NCBI GenBank assembly: GCA_910586955.1
Contig: CAJUMM010000070.1
Span: 1-14,258 of the forward strand
Origin: an uncultured Lachnospiraceae bacterium
Lineage (GTDB): Bacteria > Bacillota > Clostridia > Lachnospirales > Lachnospiraceae
Direction: 5' to 3'
Length of the DNA stretch: 14,258 bases
Below the pieces are notes generated by a model. It was not told the origin of the DNA. It saw nothing but the letters and a program-made list of their open reading frames with translations, and ran no database searches. Positions 1-8,518 of the stretch are shown here, piece after piece. A program made the translations under genes and the position numbers. Each line of letters begins with the position of its first letter. Within the stretch, counting starts at the first letter, position 1.

Positions 1-897
1 CGGATCAAGGGCGGCCATAAGCCGCAGAAATGAGGCAAAACACCCGGAATGCCCCAATGCCAGAAACGCACTCCCCGACAGAAAGGAAATCAGATAAGAA
101 GAGACTCCCTTCCCCCGGGAAACTGCAATCTGGCTTATCTTTGGAGAAAGAGGAGTATCCGGCGAGGCTTCTTTTACAAAGGTTTTCAAACTCTCCAGTT
201 CCTCCTTGGAAATCCCCGGAGTACCAAAAAGATTTTTCAGGCTGTCCAGAAGATTTCTCTCCAAAAATCCCCGGGCTTCCTCAAGCTTTGGCTCTTCCGT
301 CTCTTGGCTCCGCCCAAAAATCCCCTTTAAAATGCCGCCTTTCTTTTCCGCCGGTCTTTGGGTGTTCAAATACAGGGCCGCCAGCAGCACCTTGGCGTTG
401 TCGTACTCCTGGCAGCAGAGTTTCATGGCCCTTAAGAGCACCCCGGGATTCTTCTTTTCCATATCCCAGAGCTTCCCGGTACAACGGTAGGAGAGCTGGT
501 ACTGGTTCCACACCATGCCCTCTGCCATTATTGCTGCCTTCTGCTCCTCTGTAAGAGCAGCAGCCGCTTCCTCCATATTCCAGAACCGGTAGAGATGCCT
601 GCTTAAGAGATAGTAGGCCGTAGAGCCCCCAGCCGCCGCCGCAAAACGGATATAGCGCTGCATCTCTTCCGTCCGCTTCCGCTTGGCGCATTGCTCCACA
701 TAGGCAGCGCTCTTCCTCTGCTTCTCATCCGCCAGGCCCGAAAAGTCCTGAAGGACAGCACTCTCCAAAAGGGCGGCATTCTCCGGTTTCGCCGGATGAA
801 AATACTCTGCGGCAAGCTTTTGGTTCTCTTCTCTAAGCTCCAGCCCCTCCAGGATTTCCATCAGCTTCTCATAGCTTCTCTCTTCGTTTAGTTTCAT
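1..897 (-). CDS. Large helical protein, N-terminal part (possibly YehI/DUF4132-like), cut by left edge
   Basis: An open frame starts at the ATG at 897, behind AGGAGG four bases upstream. It runs without a stop through base 1, giving 299 residues with the C-terminus outside the window. The protein starts MKLNEERSYEKLMEIL and is mostly helical and charged. A small alanine-rich hydrophobic patch lies near residues 85-95, and a Lys/Gly stretch near residue 190. There is no signal peptide and no catalytic motif I recognise. It is the last visible gene of the yehLMPQ-like operon, 121 bases after the RecF-like ATPase gene and separated from it by a small hairpin. In E. coli, as I recall, the yehL-yehQ cluster is next to yehI, which encodes a very large DUF4132 protein whose N-terminal half is helical. 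That analogy is the only ground for the tentative identity. The reading frame is well supported; the family is not. Confidence 0.7.
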   Translation of the reverse strand, partial: MKLNEERSYEKLMEILEGLELREENQKLAAEYFHPAKPENAALLESAVLQDFSGLADEKQRKSAAYVEQCAKRKRTEEMQRYIRFAAAAGGSTAYYLLSRHLYRFWNMEEAAAALTEEQKAAIMAEGMVWNQYQLSYRCTGKLWDMEKKNPGVLLRAMKLCCQEYDNAKVLLAALYLNTQRPAEKKGGILKGIFGRSQETEEPKLEEARGFLERNLLDSLKNLFGTPGISKEELESLKTFVKEASPDTPLSPKISQIAVSRGKGVSSYLISFLSGSAFLALGHSGCFASFLRLMAALDP

Positions 898-952
898 GGC
901 TCCTCCTATTCCAGTTCCGCATCCGCCCTCCCAAATCCCCTTTTCTAGAAGA

Positions 953-984
953 AATTCCGGTCACAAAATAACGTGACCGTAATT
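953..984 (-). other. Intergenic hairpin between the RecF-like ATPase gene and the next gene
   Basis: CGGTCAC at 958-964 pairs with GTGACCG at 973-979 around an 8-base AT-rich loop. Outer AATT arms (953-956 and 981-984) extend the stem past one mismatch. On the minus strand the hairpin is followed by a weak TTTCTTCT tract, not a proper U-run. It could be a weak or partial terminator, an mRNA stability element, or a protein-binding palindrome in front of the downstream gene. It is the only sizeable gap inside an otherwise overlapping operon. Confidence 0.4.
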
Positions 985-1018
985 CCTTCTGGGCTTTGGT
1001 CGGGCTCCTGCTGTTTTT

Positions 1019-1765
1019 TTATTCTTCATTTAACAGGCGTTCGAGAAGGTATTCCCTGTGGTTGAGAAACATCTCCGTCACCTGGTAGCTCTGGGTTTCC
1101 TGGTAGGAAACCGGACAGATTTTTCCCTCATCGAAAGACAGGATCTCCGCCTCCGGCATTCCCAGCAGTATGGGAGAATGGGAAGCTATCAAAAACTGGC
1201 TTCCCTCCCGGGCCAGCTTGTGAAGGCAGATAAGCAGCGTCAGCTGCCGCTGGGGCGACAGGGCCGCCTCCGGCTCGTCAAGGAGGTAGAACCCCTTTCC
1301 CCGGAAACGGTTCTGTACAAGGGCCAGAAAGCTCTCCCCGTGGGACTGCTCATGGAGGGAACGGCCGCCGTACTGCCGGTAATACAGGGAGGGCTCATCT
1401 CCTCCCCGGTATTCCTCTACCTGGGTGGCCACATTGTAGAAGCTCTCCGCCCGCAGGAAAAAATAGTCTTCCGGCTGGCGCCACCCCTTGCGAAGCCTCA
1501 TGCCCCGGTACAGGGAAGAATGGGTATCCCGGGTGGAAAACCGGAAATTCCGGCTCCCGCCCTCCGGGTTAAACCCCCAGGCAGCGGCAACGGCCTCCAG
1601 AAGAGTGGATTTTCCTGTTCCGTTCTCTCCCACGAAAAATGTCACAGGCCGGTGAAAATCCATGCTTTTTACTTCCTTAAGAGCCGAAATGCGATGGAGA
1701 TAAGAATCCTCCTCCACCTCCTGCCAATCCAGGTAAAAGCCGTTTAAATACAAATCACTCAGCAT
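1019..1765 (-). CDS. RecF/ABC-like AAA ATPase (COG3910-type)
   Basis: A 248-residue soluble ATPase. Walker A is GENGTGKST (residues 46-54). SHGES (141-145) is an ABC-type signature-like element. Walker B is FYLLDEPEAAL (159-169, with D163 and the catalytic E164). The H-switch is ASHSP (194-198, H196). This set is typical of compact RecF/SMC-like or overcoming-lysogenization-type nucleotide-binding domains, with no coiled coil or nuclease domain. The length fits the small stand-alone predicted ATPases of COG3910. I chose the ATG at 1765 because GGAG lies about 7 bases upstream. A GTG at 1798 in the same frame would add 11 residues but lies deep in the upstream gene. The chosen start overlaps the SWIM gene by 11 bases, so the two are probably translationally coupled. 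The protein is likely a component or accessory of the MoxR-VWA system; its substrate is unknown. Confidence 0.85.
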   Translation of the reverse strand: MLSDLYLNGFYLDWQEVEEDSYLHRISALKEVKSMDFHRPVTFFVGENGTGKSTLLEAVAAAWGFNPEGGSRNFRFSTRDTHSSLYRGMRLRKGWRQPEDYFFLRAESFYNVATQVEEYRGGDEPSLYYRQYGGRSLHEQSHGESFLALVQNRFRGKGFYLLDEPEAALSPQRQLTLLICLHKLAREGSQFLIASHSPILLGMPEAEILSFDEGKICPVSYQETQSYQVTEMFLNHREYLLERLLNEE

Positions 1766-3809
1766 CTTCCCGCTCCATTTCCGCCAGGGCCCGGTCACAG
1801 TCTATTTTCTCCTTGCACAGTCCCGCATACGTTTTCAGGCACGCCCAGGATTCCAGGATTGGTTCCGCCTCAAACTCCATCCGGTGGCGTTTTCCCGAAA
1901 GCTCCCTCTCCAGAAAGGAAAGCTGGGCTCCCGCCCCGTGAAGCCCCAGGGTTTCGCTCTCTCCTGCCAGGCGCTTAAGCTCTTTCAAGGTCTCTTCCCG
2001 GACAGAGGAGAGACCGCTCTGGAACAAATCCCCGGACACCTGCCGGATCTCTCCCAGAAACAGTTCCATACTGCGGCAGACTTCCCGGTTTTGGCCTGTC
2101 TCTCCCGGGCTCCCCGGTTCTCTGGGCAAATCTTCCCCCTTGAGGATTCCGCTGTCCTCAAAGAATTCAATGGGGTACAGGCAAAGATGCCCCTCCTCCA
2201 CATAGGGGATTCCGAAGAACACCAGGGAAGCACCGCCCTGCTCCCGGATCCGGGCGCTCAGCCGTTCCAGCACTTTGATTGTCAGCTTTTCCTCCGCAGA
2301 ATAATGGACTGCCACAGACAGGCGGCGTTCCTCCCTGTCATAGAGGGTCATGATAAAGGTCTGGCGTACCGGATCGAAGGCGCTCTCCCCGCAGCGGGCC
2401 GCTCCCACCAAAGCCAGCCGTTCCCCTCCCTTTTTCCGGTTTTCCCTCCGGATCAAACCCAGCAGCTCCCGGTAATCCCAGAACACCTTCTGCCGGATTT
2501 CCTCCCTGCCCAGATCCCGGATGCCCCCAAGCTCCGCTTTCGTTTCCTGGCTCCCCGAAAGCCTTCCGTCTTCCGTAGCCCGGGCATGATCAAGATAGAA
2601 CTCCAGCTCCGTCATCTGTTCCCGGCTGCAGTTCATTCCCCAGGGTGCCGCAGCCTGGGCCATCTGTCCCGGCCTTCTCTTGCGCACCCCCTCATAAAAG
2701 GTAGGCCTGGCATCCGTCCAGGTATACCACCGTCCCTGCTCCAGATCCAAAAAATAGTAGGTTTCCCCCTCATATCCCGCTTTGCTCCGGAAGGTTCTCC
2801 CGCCGATGGCCATAAGGTGCAGGCGGGGAACCGGACGGTAATTTTCCCGGAAACTGCCGGCAAGATTCCGGACTTCCTCCCCTGTCCGCGCCTCCCCCAG
2901 GAGGACTGCCCGGCGGTACAGGCTCAAAAGTTTTCCCGCAAAGGTTTCGGCCCGGAATCCGGAAGAACGCTCAAAGTACATGCGGTACCAGGAAGCCGCC
3001 TCCCGGAACCGGGTCTCATACTCCGCCAGGCCGGCTCCGTGGCTGATCACGGCCAGCCGCTCCATACTGCCTGCGGCTTCCGGGGAAAGCCTGGAAAGCC
3101 CGGTGAGAAGCTGGAGGGAAATTCCCTCCTTCATGGCATCTGCCGCCCGTTTCAATTCCCCAAAATCCCACTCCTCCGAAGCGAAGAGCAATTTTTCCAG
3201 GATTTCCTTGGTAACCGCCCCGTATTTCAGCTGGCAGGCCAGAACTGCCTGGGCCTTGTGGCTGCAAAGCTCTTTGCTGTGGCAGGTACAGGTAGAATAG
3301 GGAAGGGGGCTTAGAAGTTTCACCACTGCATTCTCCCAGGGAATCTGTACGGTAATCACGGCTCCCTCTTTGATCTCCGGCTCTTCCCCGCTTTTTATAT
3401 GCTCCAGAAACTCCCGGTATTTCCGGTTTCCGCAGGATTTTTTCAGGGTCTTTAAGGGTACGGACAGAACCTCCTCCTTCAAGGCCTCCTCAAAAACTTC
3501 CGTCTGCTCCTCCTCTTTCTCTTCCTGATCCTCTTTCTCCCGGGATACTTCCTGTTTCAGAAAGAGGATGGCCCCAATCAGATGCCTGCACACGCTCCGG
3601 GAAGGACAGCTGCAGACGCTCTCCCCCAGAGGAACCCGGATGCGGCAGACCACCTCTAAGAGCCTTACCTCCGCCTCTTCTTCCTTCCACTCTGCCTTCG
3701 GCTGTTCCTGCTCCAGATCCTTATAGGCCCGCTTTACAATTCCCTTATTGCTCAATCCGATAAGGTATTCCTCATCTGTCTGAACCAGCAGACGCTTTAA
3801 TTCTTCCAT
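1755..3809 (-). CDS. yehQ: SWIM zinc-finger protein, YehQ-like
   Basis: A 684-residue soluble protein with two SWIM-type zinc-binding motifs near the N-terminus: C66-x-C68-x5-C74-x-H76 and C174-x-C176-x5-C182-x-H184. They are separated by a strongly acidic, probably disordered or coiled stretch (about residues 88-118). The remaining 480 residues are helical, with no motif I recognise. SWIM domains generally bind nucleic acid or protein. It starts one base after the stop of the VWA gene (TAG-A-ATG) and its end overlaps the RecF-like ATPase gene, so it sits firmly inside the operon. The neighbours (MoxR ATPase, DUF5682, VWA) and the order match E. coli yehL-yehM-yehP-yehQ, where yehQ is the SWIM protein. 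The exact role is unknown; substrate recognition or a link to nucleic acid is an inference. The symbol rests on domain and synteny, not on an alignment. Confidence 0.85.
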   Translation of the reverse strand: MEELKRLLVQTDEEYLIGLSNKGIVKRAYKDLEQEQPKAEWKEEEAEVRLLEVVCRIRVPLGESVCSCPSRSVCRHLIGAILFLKQEVSREKEDQEEKEEEQTEVFEEALKEEVLSVPLKTLKKSCGNRKYREFLEHIKSGEEPEIKEGAVITVQIPWENAVVKLLSPLPYSTCTCHSKELCSHKAQAVLACQLKYGAVTKEILEKLLFASEEWDFGELKRAADAMKEGISLQLLTGLSRLSPEAAGSMERLAVISHGAGLAEYETRFREAASWYRMYFERSSGFRAETFAGKLLSLYRRAVLLGEARTGEEVRNLAGSFRENYRPVPRLHLMAIGGRTFRSKAGYEGETYYFLDLEQGRWYTWTDARPTFYEGVRKRRPGQMAQAAAPWGMNCSREQMTELEFYLDHARATEDGRLSGSQETKAELGGIRDLGREEIRQKVFWDYRELLGLIRRENRKKGGERLALVGAARCGESAFDPVRQTFIMTLYDREERRLSVAVHYSAEEKLTIKVLERLSARIREQGGASLVFFGIPYVEEGHLCLYPIEFFEDSGILKGEDLPREPGSPGETGQNREVCRSMELFLGEIRQVSGDLFQSGLSSVREETLKELKRLAGESETLGLHGAGAQLSFLERELSGKRHRMEFEAEPILESWACLKTYAGLCKEKIDCDRALAEMEREDAE

Positions 3810-3810
3810 T

Positions 3811-4944
3811 CTACCCCATAACCTTTCCCATAAAATCCCCCAGGGCTTCCGGCGTCATAGCCCCCACATGAGCACCCAAATCCGCCATGCTCTGGGCCGT
3901 TCTGCGATCGTAGGCCGGATTAGCCTCCATGTCAAGGGCTGTCAGGCAGATAAGCTTGGCCCCGCTCTCGATAATCCCCCGGCTCACACCCAAAAGCCCC
4001 TGAACGCTTCCCCCCTCGCAGAGATCCGATACCAGCACCACCATAGTCCTGGCAGGATTTTCAATCAAAGTCTCGCAGTACTTAAGAGCCCCTGCAATAT
4101 AGGTTCCCCCTCCCAGCTGGATGCTCATAAGAGTCTGGACCGGATCCTCCAGATCCCCGCTCAAATCCACCACCTGGGTATCAAAGATCACAAGTCGTGT
4201 ATCCAGCATGGGAAGCCTTGCGAAAATCCCCGCCATAATGGCGCTGTGAATCACGGAATCCAGCATGGAACCGCTCTCGTCCACAGCGATAATGACCCGC
4301 CAGGAATTGTATTTCCGGGTCCGGCTGTTAAAATATACCTGCTCCAGAATCAGCCTCTGTTCCTTCCTGTCGTAGTGCTGCAAATTCCTGCGGATGGTCT
4401 TGCGGATATCCAGGTTCCGCATGGACTTTACGGAGCTTGGGGTGTTCCGGTCCAGGTTTCCCAGAAGGGATCTGCGGATCTCCTGATTCAGTTTTTCGGC
4501 AATCTCCTGGGCCACCTTTCTCACAATCTTCCGTGCCGCATCCAGGACTTCCCCCTTCATCAGGTGCTTCAGCTGCAGAATGGTCTTTAAAAGTTCCCGG
4601 TTGGGTTCCAGCTTCTCCAAGACCTCCCGGTCTGTCAAAAGCTCCGTCATCTGGTAACGCTCCAGGGCATGGCGCTCCAGCACCTCCACGGTCTCCTTGG
4701 GAAACAAGCGGCGGATCTTGGTAATCCAGGTAGCCGCCGTCAGCCTGGACTTTTCCGTTCCTCCTTCCCTGCGCACATCCTCCCCGTATTCCCTGGAATA
4801 GAGGAAGTCTAAGGCCTCCTCCAGGTCCATGCAGGAAATCCCCCCTTCCAGAAAGCCTCCTTCCCCAAAGGAAAGCTGTTCTTTGGCATGGCTTCCCAGA
4901 ATCAGCCGCCAACGGTTTAAAACTTCCGTATCCTTCACATCCAT
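3811..4944 (-). CDS. yehP: VWA (MIDAS) domain protein, YehP-like
   Basis: A 377-residue protein with an N-terminal helical region (about 1-210) and a C-terminal von Willebrand factor A domain. The metal-ion-dependent adhesion site is complete: DESGS at 222-226, T281 in the LGGGT segment, and D307 in LVSDL. There is no signal peptide or membrane segment, so it is a cytoplasmic VWA protein of the kind that partners with MoxR AAA+ ATPases. In related pairs, such as RavA-ViaA and CbbQ-CbbO, the VWA protein acts as cofactor or adaptor of the ATPase. The gene overlaps the end of the DUF5682 gene by 10 bases; its ATG directly follows a GGGGGG tract inside that gene. The length is close to that of E. 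coli YehP. The domain is certain; the molecular substrate is unknown. Confidence 0.9.
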   Translation of the reverse strand: MDVKDTEVLNRWRLILGSHAKEQLSFGEGGFLEGGISCMDLEEALDFLYSREYGEDVRREGGTEKSRLTAATWITKIRRLFPKETVEVLERHALERYQMTELLTDREVLEKLEPNRELLKTILQLKHLMKGEVLDAARKIVRKVAQEIAEKLNQEIRRSLLGNLDRNTPSSVKSMRNLDIRKTIRRNLQHYDRKEQRLILEQVYFNSRTRKYNSWRVIIAVDESGSMLDSVIHSAIMAGIFARLPMLDTRLVIFDTQVVDLSGDLEDPVQTLMSIQLGGGTYIAGALKYCETLIENPARTMVVLVSDLCEGGSVQGLLGVSRGIIESGAKLICLTALDMEANPAYDRRTAQSMADLGAHVGAMTPEALGDFMGKVMG

Positions 4945-7388
4945 CCCCCCTTCATTTCCGCCTGGGCAAAGGCGTCCAGGGCTTCCCCGTAAGCATACTC
5001 TTTGGGGGACACTCCCCGGGCCGAAAGCAATTCTTTCCTGGTTTTACCGTGAAAAGCCGCCGCCTTTGCTGCAATCCGGTCCGTCTCCAAAGGCGTGAAA
5101 TAACCGAAAGCCATCCTAAGTTCCGGAAGCAGTTTCATAAACTCCGGCCCGGGAAGACGCTCCAGCATCTCATCCACCAGTTCCAGAAACTCCCGGCTCA
5201 CAAAGACAAAATCCCTGGCGGAAAAGAACAGTCCCCGGAGGAACGCAGCTCCCTTGGCCATCATCTCCTGGTTCCCCCGGATGTATCCCTTCGCCGTCCG
5301 GGCAATCCGCTCCCCGAAGGCGTCGTCATACCCGTACAGAAGACCCAGGGCCGTCCCCTCAATGCCCGGGCCTACAGGACGGCGATCCACCAGGCGCAGG
5401 AGAGCTTCCGCCAGACGCTCCCGGTATTCCCGGTATTCTTTTCTGCCTGTGGTCTGGTACAGCGTCCGCAGGCTCTCCATGCACTCCTGCTGCTGTTCCT
5501 CCAAGACCTGCCCCATAGAGGGAAGTATCTGAAGGATCTTCTGGAAACAGATCCCTACCAGCTTTTCCAGATCCATGCGATCCCGGACCTGATACAGATC
5601 CCGCAATTCTCCCAGCATCAGAAGCTGGGAAAAACCTCCGGCCAGAGAAAAGAAATCCCCGTCTCCGGCCAGCACCTGGGCCAGGTGCTCCCCCATCCGC
5701 TCCTGCTGATCGGAAAGCCCCATCAAAAATCCCCGGACCAGAAGCTCCGCCGCTTCCTTACATCCGGTGCTTGCTCCAAAGCGTTCCTCTAGAAGGGAGC
5801 GTACCGCTTCCTCCACCGTCCCTCCGGACACGGACACGTCTATCAGCGCTGCAGTCACCTGCTCCGACCACTTGTAGGTCCAAAGCTCCCTGACACGGTT
5901 GGGATCCTTTCGCCTCACCAGATCCGAGCCCTTTCTTCTCCTGGCAAAATTGCAGCCCAGAAATTCCGTCCGGTAAAAAAAGCGGCTCATACGAAGATGC
6001 TTTTCCTTGGAAAATATCTCCAGGGTCAGTTCCTGCTCCTGGGTAGAATGAATCTTTAATCCAAATTCCCTGCACCGCTCTTCAAAATCCGCCAGGAGGG
6101 GCGGCCGCATAGCGTCTGCACAGAGCTTTCCCGCCTGCTCTCCCGTCACCAGTTTTCCAAGAATCTTAAGGGCCCCGTCGGTAGACATGCTCCGCTGGCC
6201 CTTCACAAAGGAGGAAAGGGCGCTGTCCCGAAGCTCATAAAGTCCCGGTTCCCCCTTGCCCCGCAAAGAGGCCAGCCCCCGGGCCATGGAAAAGGCGCAG
6301 ATTTCATCGTAAGCGGAAATACTCTCTTCCTTTCCCCGGGCCCGCCTGCCTGCCGCCGCCAGGAAGTGAAGGACCGCCTCTTCGTATGCCCCTTTTGCAC
6401 TTCCCCTTCTCCAGGCATTTTCCCACACCCGCTGGTAAAACCCGGGGGACTGCATGCCGCTGGCATAGCCGTTTAAAGCGTCCGCCGCCTCCATGGAATA
6501 AGCCATGGGATAGACTTCCTGGCTTCCCTTCTCCGTCCGGTGGAGCTTCACCGGTTCTCCTGTGAAAACCACCCGGTTTCCTTCCCCAGTCTTAAGAAGT
6601 TCCATAAGTCCCCGGGTGTGAAAGCCTCCGGTAACCACCAGGATCTTTTTATACGTTCCGCAATCCCCGGCGATCTGCTCCGCCATATAGCGCTCCCGCA
6701 AGAGGCATCCGTCCTCAAGAAGCTCCTCCTTCGGCGTATTCTGCCTGGAGAAACCGCAGTAGGTGAGCATCTGATGCACGAAAACTTCCGTCTCCTCCGA
6801 AAGCCCCCGGACCTCGAAATATTTCTCCCAGAATTCCTCAAAGTCCCGCATACCCGTCTTCTCACAGAGCAGGGAAAAATACCGGCTTCTGCTTAAATAG
6901 TAATCGTCGTTATAGGTCTGTTTTTCCCCTTCTCCCCGGATCCCTCTGCTTTCTTTGGTCCCGATGAGGATTTCCTGATAAGGCAGATCCATGAACCGGG
7001 CGGGAATCCCAAGCCTATGGGCTTCCCTAAGGGCTACCAGCTCCGGGGAACAGTCCAAAAAAGGATAATAGCACTTATAATCTTCCTTTCTGTCACTTAC
7101 GAAAGCGTCTTTGTCCCGGTAGGAATAGTACAGGGCAACAGGCGCCTGGGTATCCCCATGGACCAGTACGGGAATCAGGGAGTTGGCGTTCTCAGGTCCC
7201 TCAATAAGAATGCAGTCCGGCTCGTAATCCTGAATGGCCTGTTTTAGGTGAAAGGCACAGGCCGGACTGTGATGGCGCACAGGAAAAAACAAAAGGGGCC
7301 CGGACAGATCGTACTCCGTCCCCGGATATACCGGAGATTCTTCCATATCTAGCGGAGATACTTCCTGGCCTCGTAATAATTCCTCCAT
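4935..7388 (-). CDS. yehM: DUF5682 family protein, YehM-like
   Basis: An 817-residue cytoplasmic protein. The N-terminal third carries the conserved elements of the family: PVRHHSP (36-42), IEGPENAN (62-69), RERYMAEQI (231-239) and VVTGGFHTRG (251-260). The arrangement of an early His pair, a Glu in an EGP element, an R..MA segment and a late Gly-rich His strand resembles the TraB/TIKI/ChaN/EreA-like fold, so it may be a hydrolase or metal-binding domain; this is inference. The remaining 550 residues are helical and repeat-like. It lies between the MoxR ATPase and VWA genes, as yehM does in E. coli. The ATG at 7388 overlaps the MoxR gene by 40 bases and has a purine-rich AAGGGGG a few bases upstream. 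An in-frame ATG at 7346, two bases after the MoxR stop, is an alternative start that would remove 14 residues. Confidence 0.87.
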   Translation of the reverse strand: MEELLRGQEVSPLDMEESPVYPGTEYDLSGPLLFFPVRHHSPACAFHLKQAIQDYEPDCILIEGPENANSLIPVLVHGDTQAPVALYYSYRDKDAFVSDRKEDYKCYYPFLDCSPELVALREAHRLGIPARFMDLPYQEILIGTKESRGIRGEGEKQTYNDDYYLSRSRYFSLLCEKTGMRDFEEFWEKYFEVRGLSEETEVFVHQMLTYCGFSRQNTPKEELLEDGCLLRERYMAEQIAGDCGTYKKILVVTGGFHTRGLMELLKTGEGNRVVFTGEPVKLHRTEKGSQEVYPMAYSMEAADALNGYASGMQSPGFYQRVWENAWRRGSAKGAYEEAVLHFLAAAGRRARGKEESISAYDEICAFSMARGLASLRGKGEPGLYELRDSALSSFVKGQRSMSTDGALKILGKLVTGEQAGKLCADAMRPPLLADFEERCREFGLKIHSTQEQELTLEIFSKEKHLRMSRFFYRTEFLGCNFARRRKGSDLVRRKDPNRVRELWTYKWSEQVTAALIDVSVSGGTVEEAVRSLLEERFGASTGCKEAAELLVRGFLMGLSDQQERMGEHLAQVLAGDGDFFSLAGGFSQLLMLGELRDLYQVRDRMDLEKLVGICFQKILQILPSMGQVLEEQQQECMESLRTLYQTTGRKEYREYRERLAEALLRLVDRRPVGPGIEGTALGLLYGYDDAFGERIARTAKGYIRGNQEMMAKGAAFLRGLFFSARDFVFVSREFLELVDEMLERLPGPEFMKLLPELRMAFGYFTPLETDRIAAKAAAFHGKTRKELLSARGVSPKEYAYGEALDAFAQAEMKGGWM

Positions 7389-8518
7389 AAGCCCCCTTCT
7401 TTCCCTTCCTTATCGCGAATCACCGTCTGGAAATAACTGCGCAGCTTCTCCAGATCTTCTTTGTTCTCCTTTTGCACCGCCCCCACCAGATTTTGTACCA
7501 GACATCCCAGATCCATATGGGAATCCCCGTAATAATAAGCCGTCATCATGGTCTGGTAATAGACGGAAACGGCTTCTGCCGTGCTCATAACCGCAGAAGG
7601 CCGGTCAATCCGGTGCCCCATGGAGGACACGCCCTCCCGAAGCTCATGGTAAGTACTGGCCAGAATCTCCGCCACATCCTCGTCCGCCTCCATGGCAATG
7701 TGGTTCTCACGGGCCAATGCTTCCACCTCGCTTAAAATAATTTCTTTCTCCATGGATACGTCCCGGATGGGCAGAACCGTCTCGAAATTAAACCGCCTTT
7801 TTAAAGCGCTGCTCATCTCGTTAACGCCCTTATCCCTGGTATTGGCCGTGCCAATCACATTAAAACCCGCTTTCGCAAAGAGAAGCCCCTCCTCCCCCAG
7901 CTCCGGCACATGTAAAACCTTGTCACTTAAGACACTGATGAGGCTGTCCTGGATCTCTGCCGGTGTACGGGTAATCTCCTCAAAGCGGGTGAGAATCCCC
8001 TGTTCCATCCCCACATAGAGAGGTGAAGGGACCAGAGCCTCCCGGGTGGGCCCTTTGGCCAGCAGCAGGGCGTAATTCCAGCTGTATTTGATCATGTCCT
8101 CCGTGGTACCCGCCGTGCCCTGGATGGTGTTGGTGCTGACTCCGCTGATAGCTGCAGAGAGCAGCTCCGAGAGCATGGTCTTGGCCGTCCCCGGTTCCCC
8201 CACCAGCATCAGTCCCCGGTTTCCCGCCAGGGTGATAATGCAGCGCTCCACCAGGGCATCATTTCCCAGATATTTTTTCTGGACCAAAATTTCACGCCCC
8301 TTCCACTGCAAGGGCTCCCGGCTCCCCAGGATAAAGGTGCGGACCGCCCTGGGTGAAAGCTTCCAGTTCAAAGGCCTGGGCCCCGTATCCAGGGCTTGCA
8401 AAGCCTCCAGTTCCTCCCGGCAGCGCACCTCTACCGGCGGTTTCATCTCCATGTGCTGGCTTTTCTCATTTTCCATCTCTTTACAACTCCTGTCTGTCAT
8501 TTTTACTTTTGCTTCCAT
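7349..8518 (-). CDS. yehL: MoxR-family AAA+ ATPase, YehL-like
   Basis: A protein of up to 389 residues with a single AAA+ module. Walker A is GEPGTAKT (107-114). The Walker B strand reads ILTRFEEITR (175-184), with FEE where most MoxR proteins have a DE pair. Sensor 1 is TANTRD (224-229, N226), and RRF (241-243) provides the likely arginine finger. About 90 residues of family-specific N-terminal extension precede the module. MoxR ATPases are hexameric chaperone-like machines that work with VWA proteins, and such a gene (YehP-like) lies two genes downstream. The start is uncertain. The ATG at 8518 overlaps the upstream gene by 16 bases and has GGAGG almost touching it. The in-frame ATGs at 8500 and 8476 are as likely; the latter has AGGAG 10 bases upstream. 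ATPase identity is certain; YehL subfamily membership rests on neighbours. Confidence 0.9.
   Translation of the reverse strand: MEAKVKMTDRSCKEMENEKSQHMEMKPPVEVRCREELEALQALDTGPRPLNWKLSPRAVRTFILGSREPLQWKGREILVQKKYLGNDALVERCIITLAGNRGLMLVGEPGTAKTMLSELLSAAISGVSTNTIQGTAGTTEDMIKYSWNYALLLAKGPTREALVPSPLYVGMEQGILTRFEEITRTPAEIQDSLISVLSDKVLHVPELGEEGLLFAKAGFNVIGTANTRDKGVNEMSSALKRRFNFETVLPIRDVSMEKEIILSEVEALARENHIAMEADEDVAEILASTYHELREGVSSMGHRIDRPSAVMSTAEAVSVYYQTMMTAYYYGDSHMDLGCLVQNLVGAVQKENKEDLEKLRSYFQTVIRDKEGKEGGLWRNYYEARKYLR

Noticed and set aside
30..891. Several plus- and minus-strand open frames in the first 900 bases
   Set aside because: The minus-strand frame from 897 to 1 is continuous, has AGGAGG, and codes for a plausible helical protein; the others overlap it in other frames.
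1766..1798. GTG start extending the RecF-like ATPase
   Set aside because: It lies within the SWIM gene with no ribosome binding site; ATG 1765 has GGAG at good spacing.
1884..3314. A 476-codon open frame on the plus strand opposite the SWIM gene
   Set aside because: It is antisense to a clear protein gene with two zinc motifs, its product is Pro/Leu/Phe-rich low-meaning sequence, and it has no ribosome binding site; it is a shadow of GC-rich codon use.
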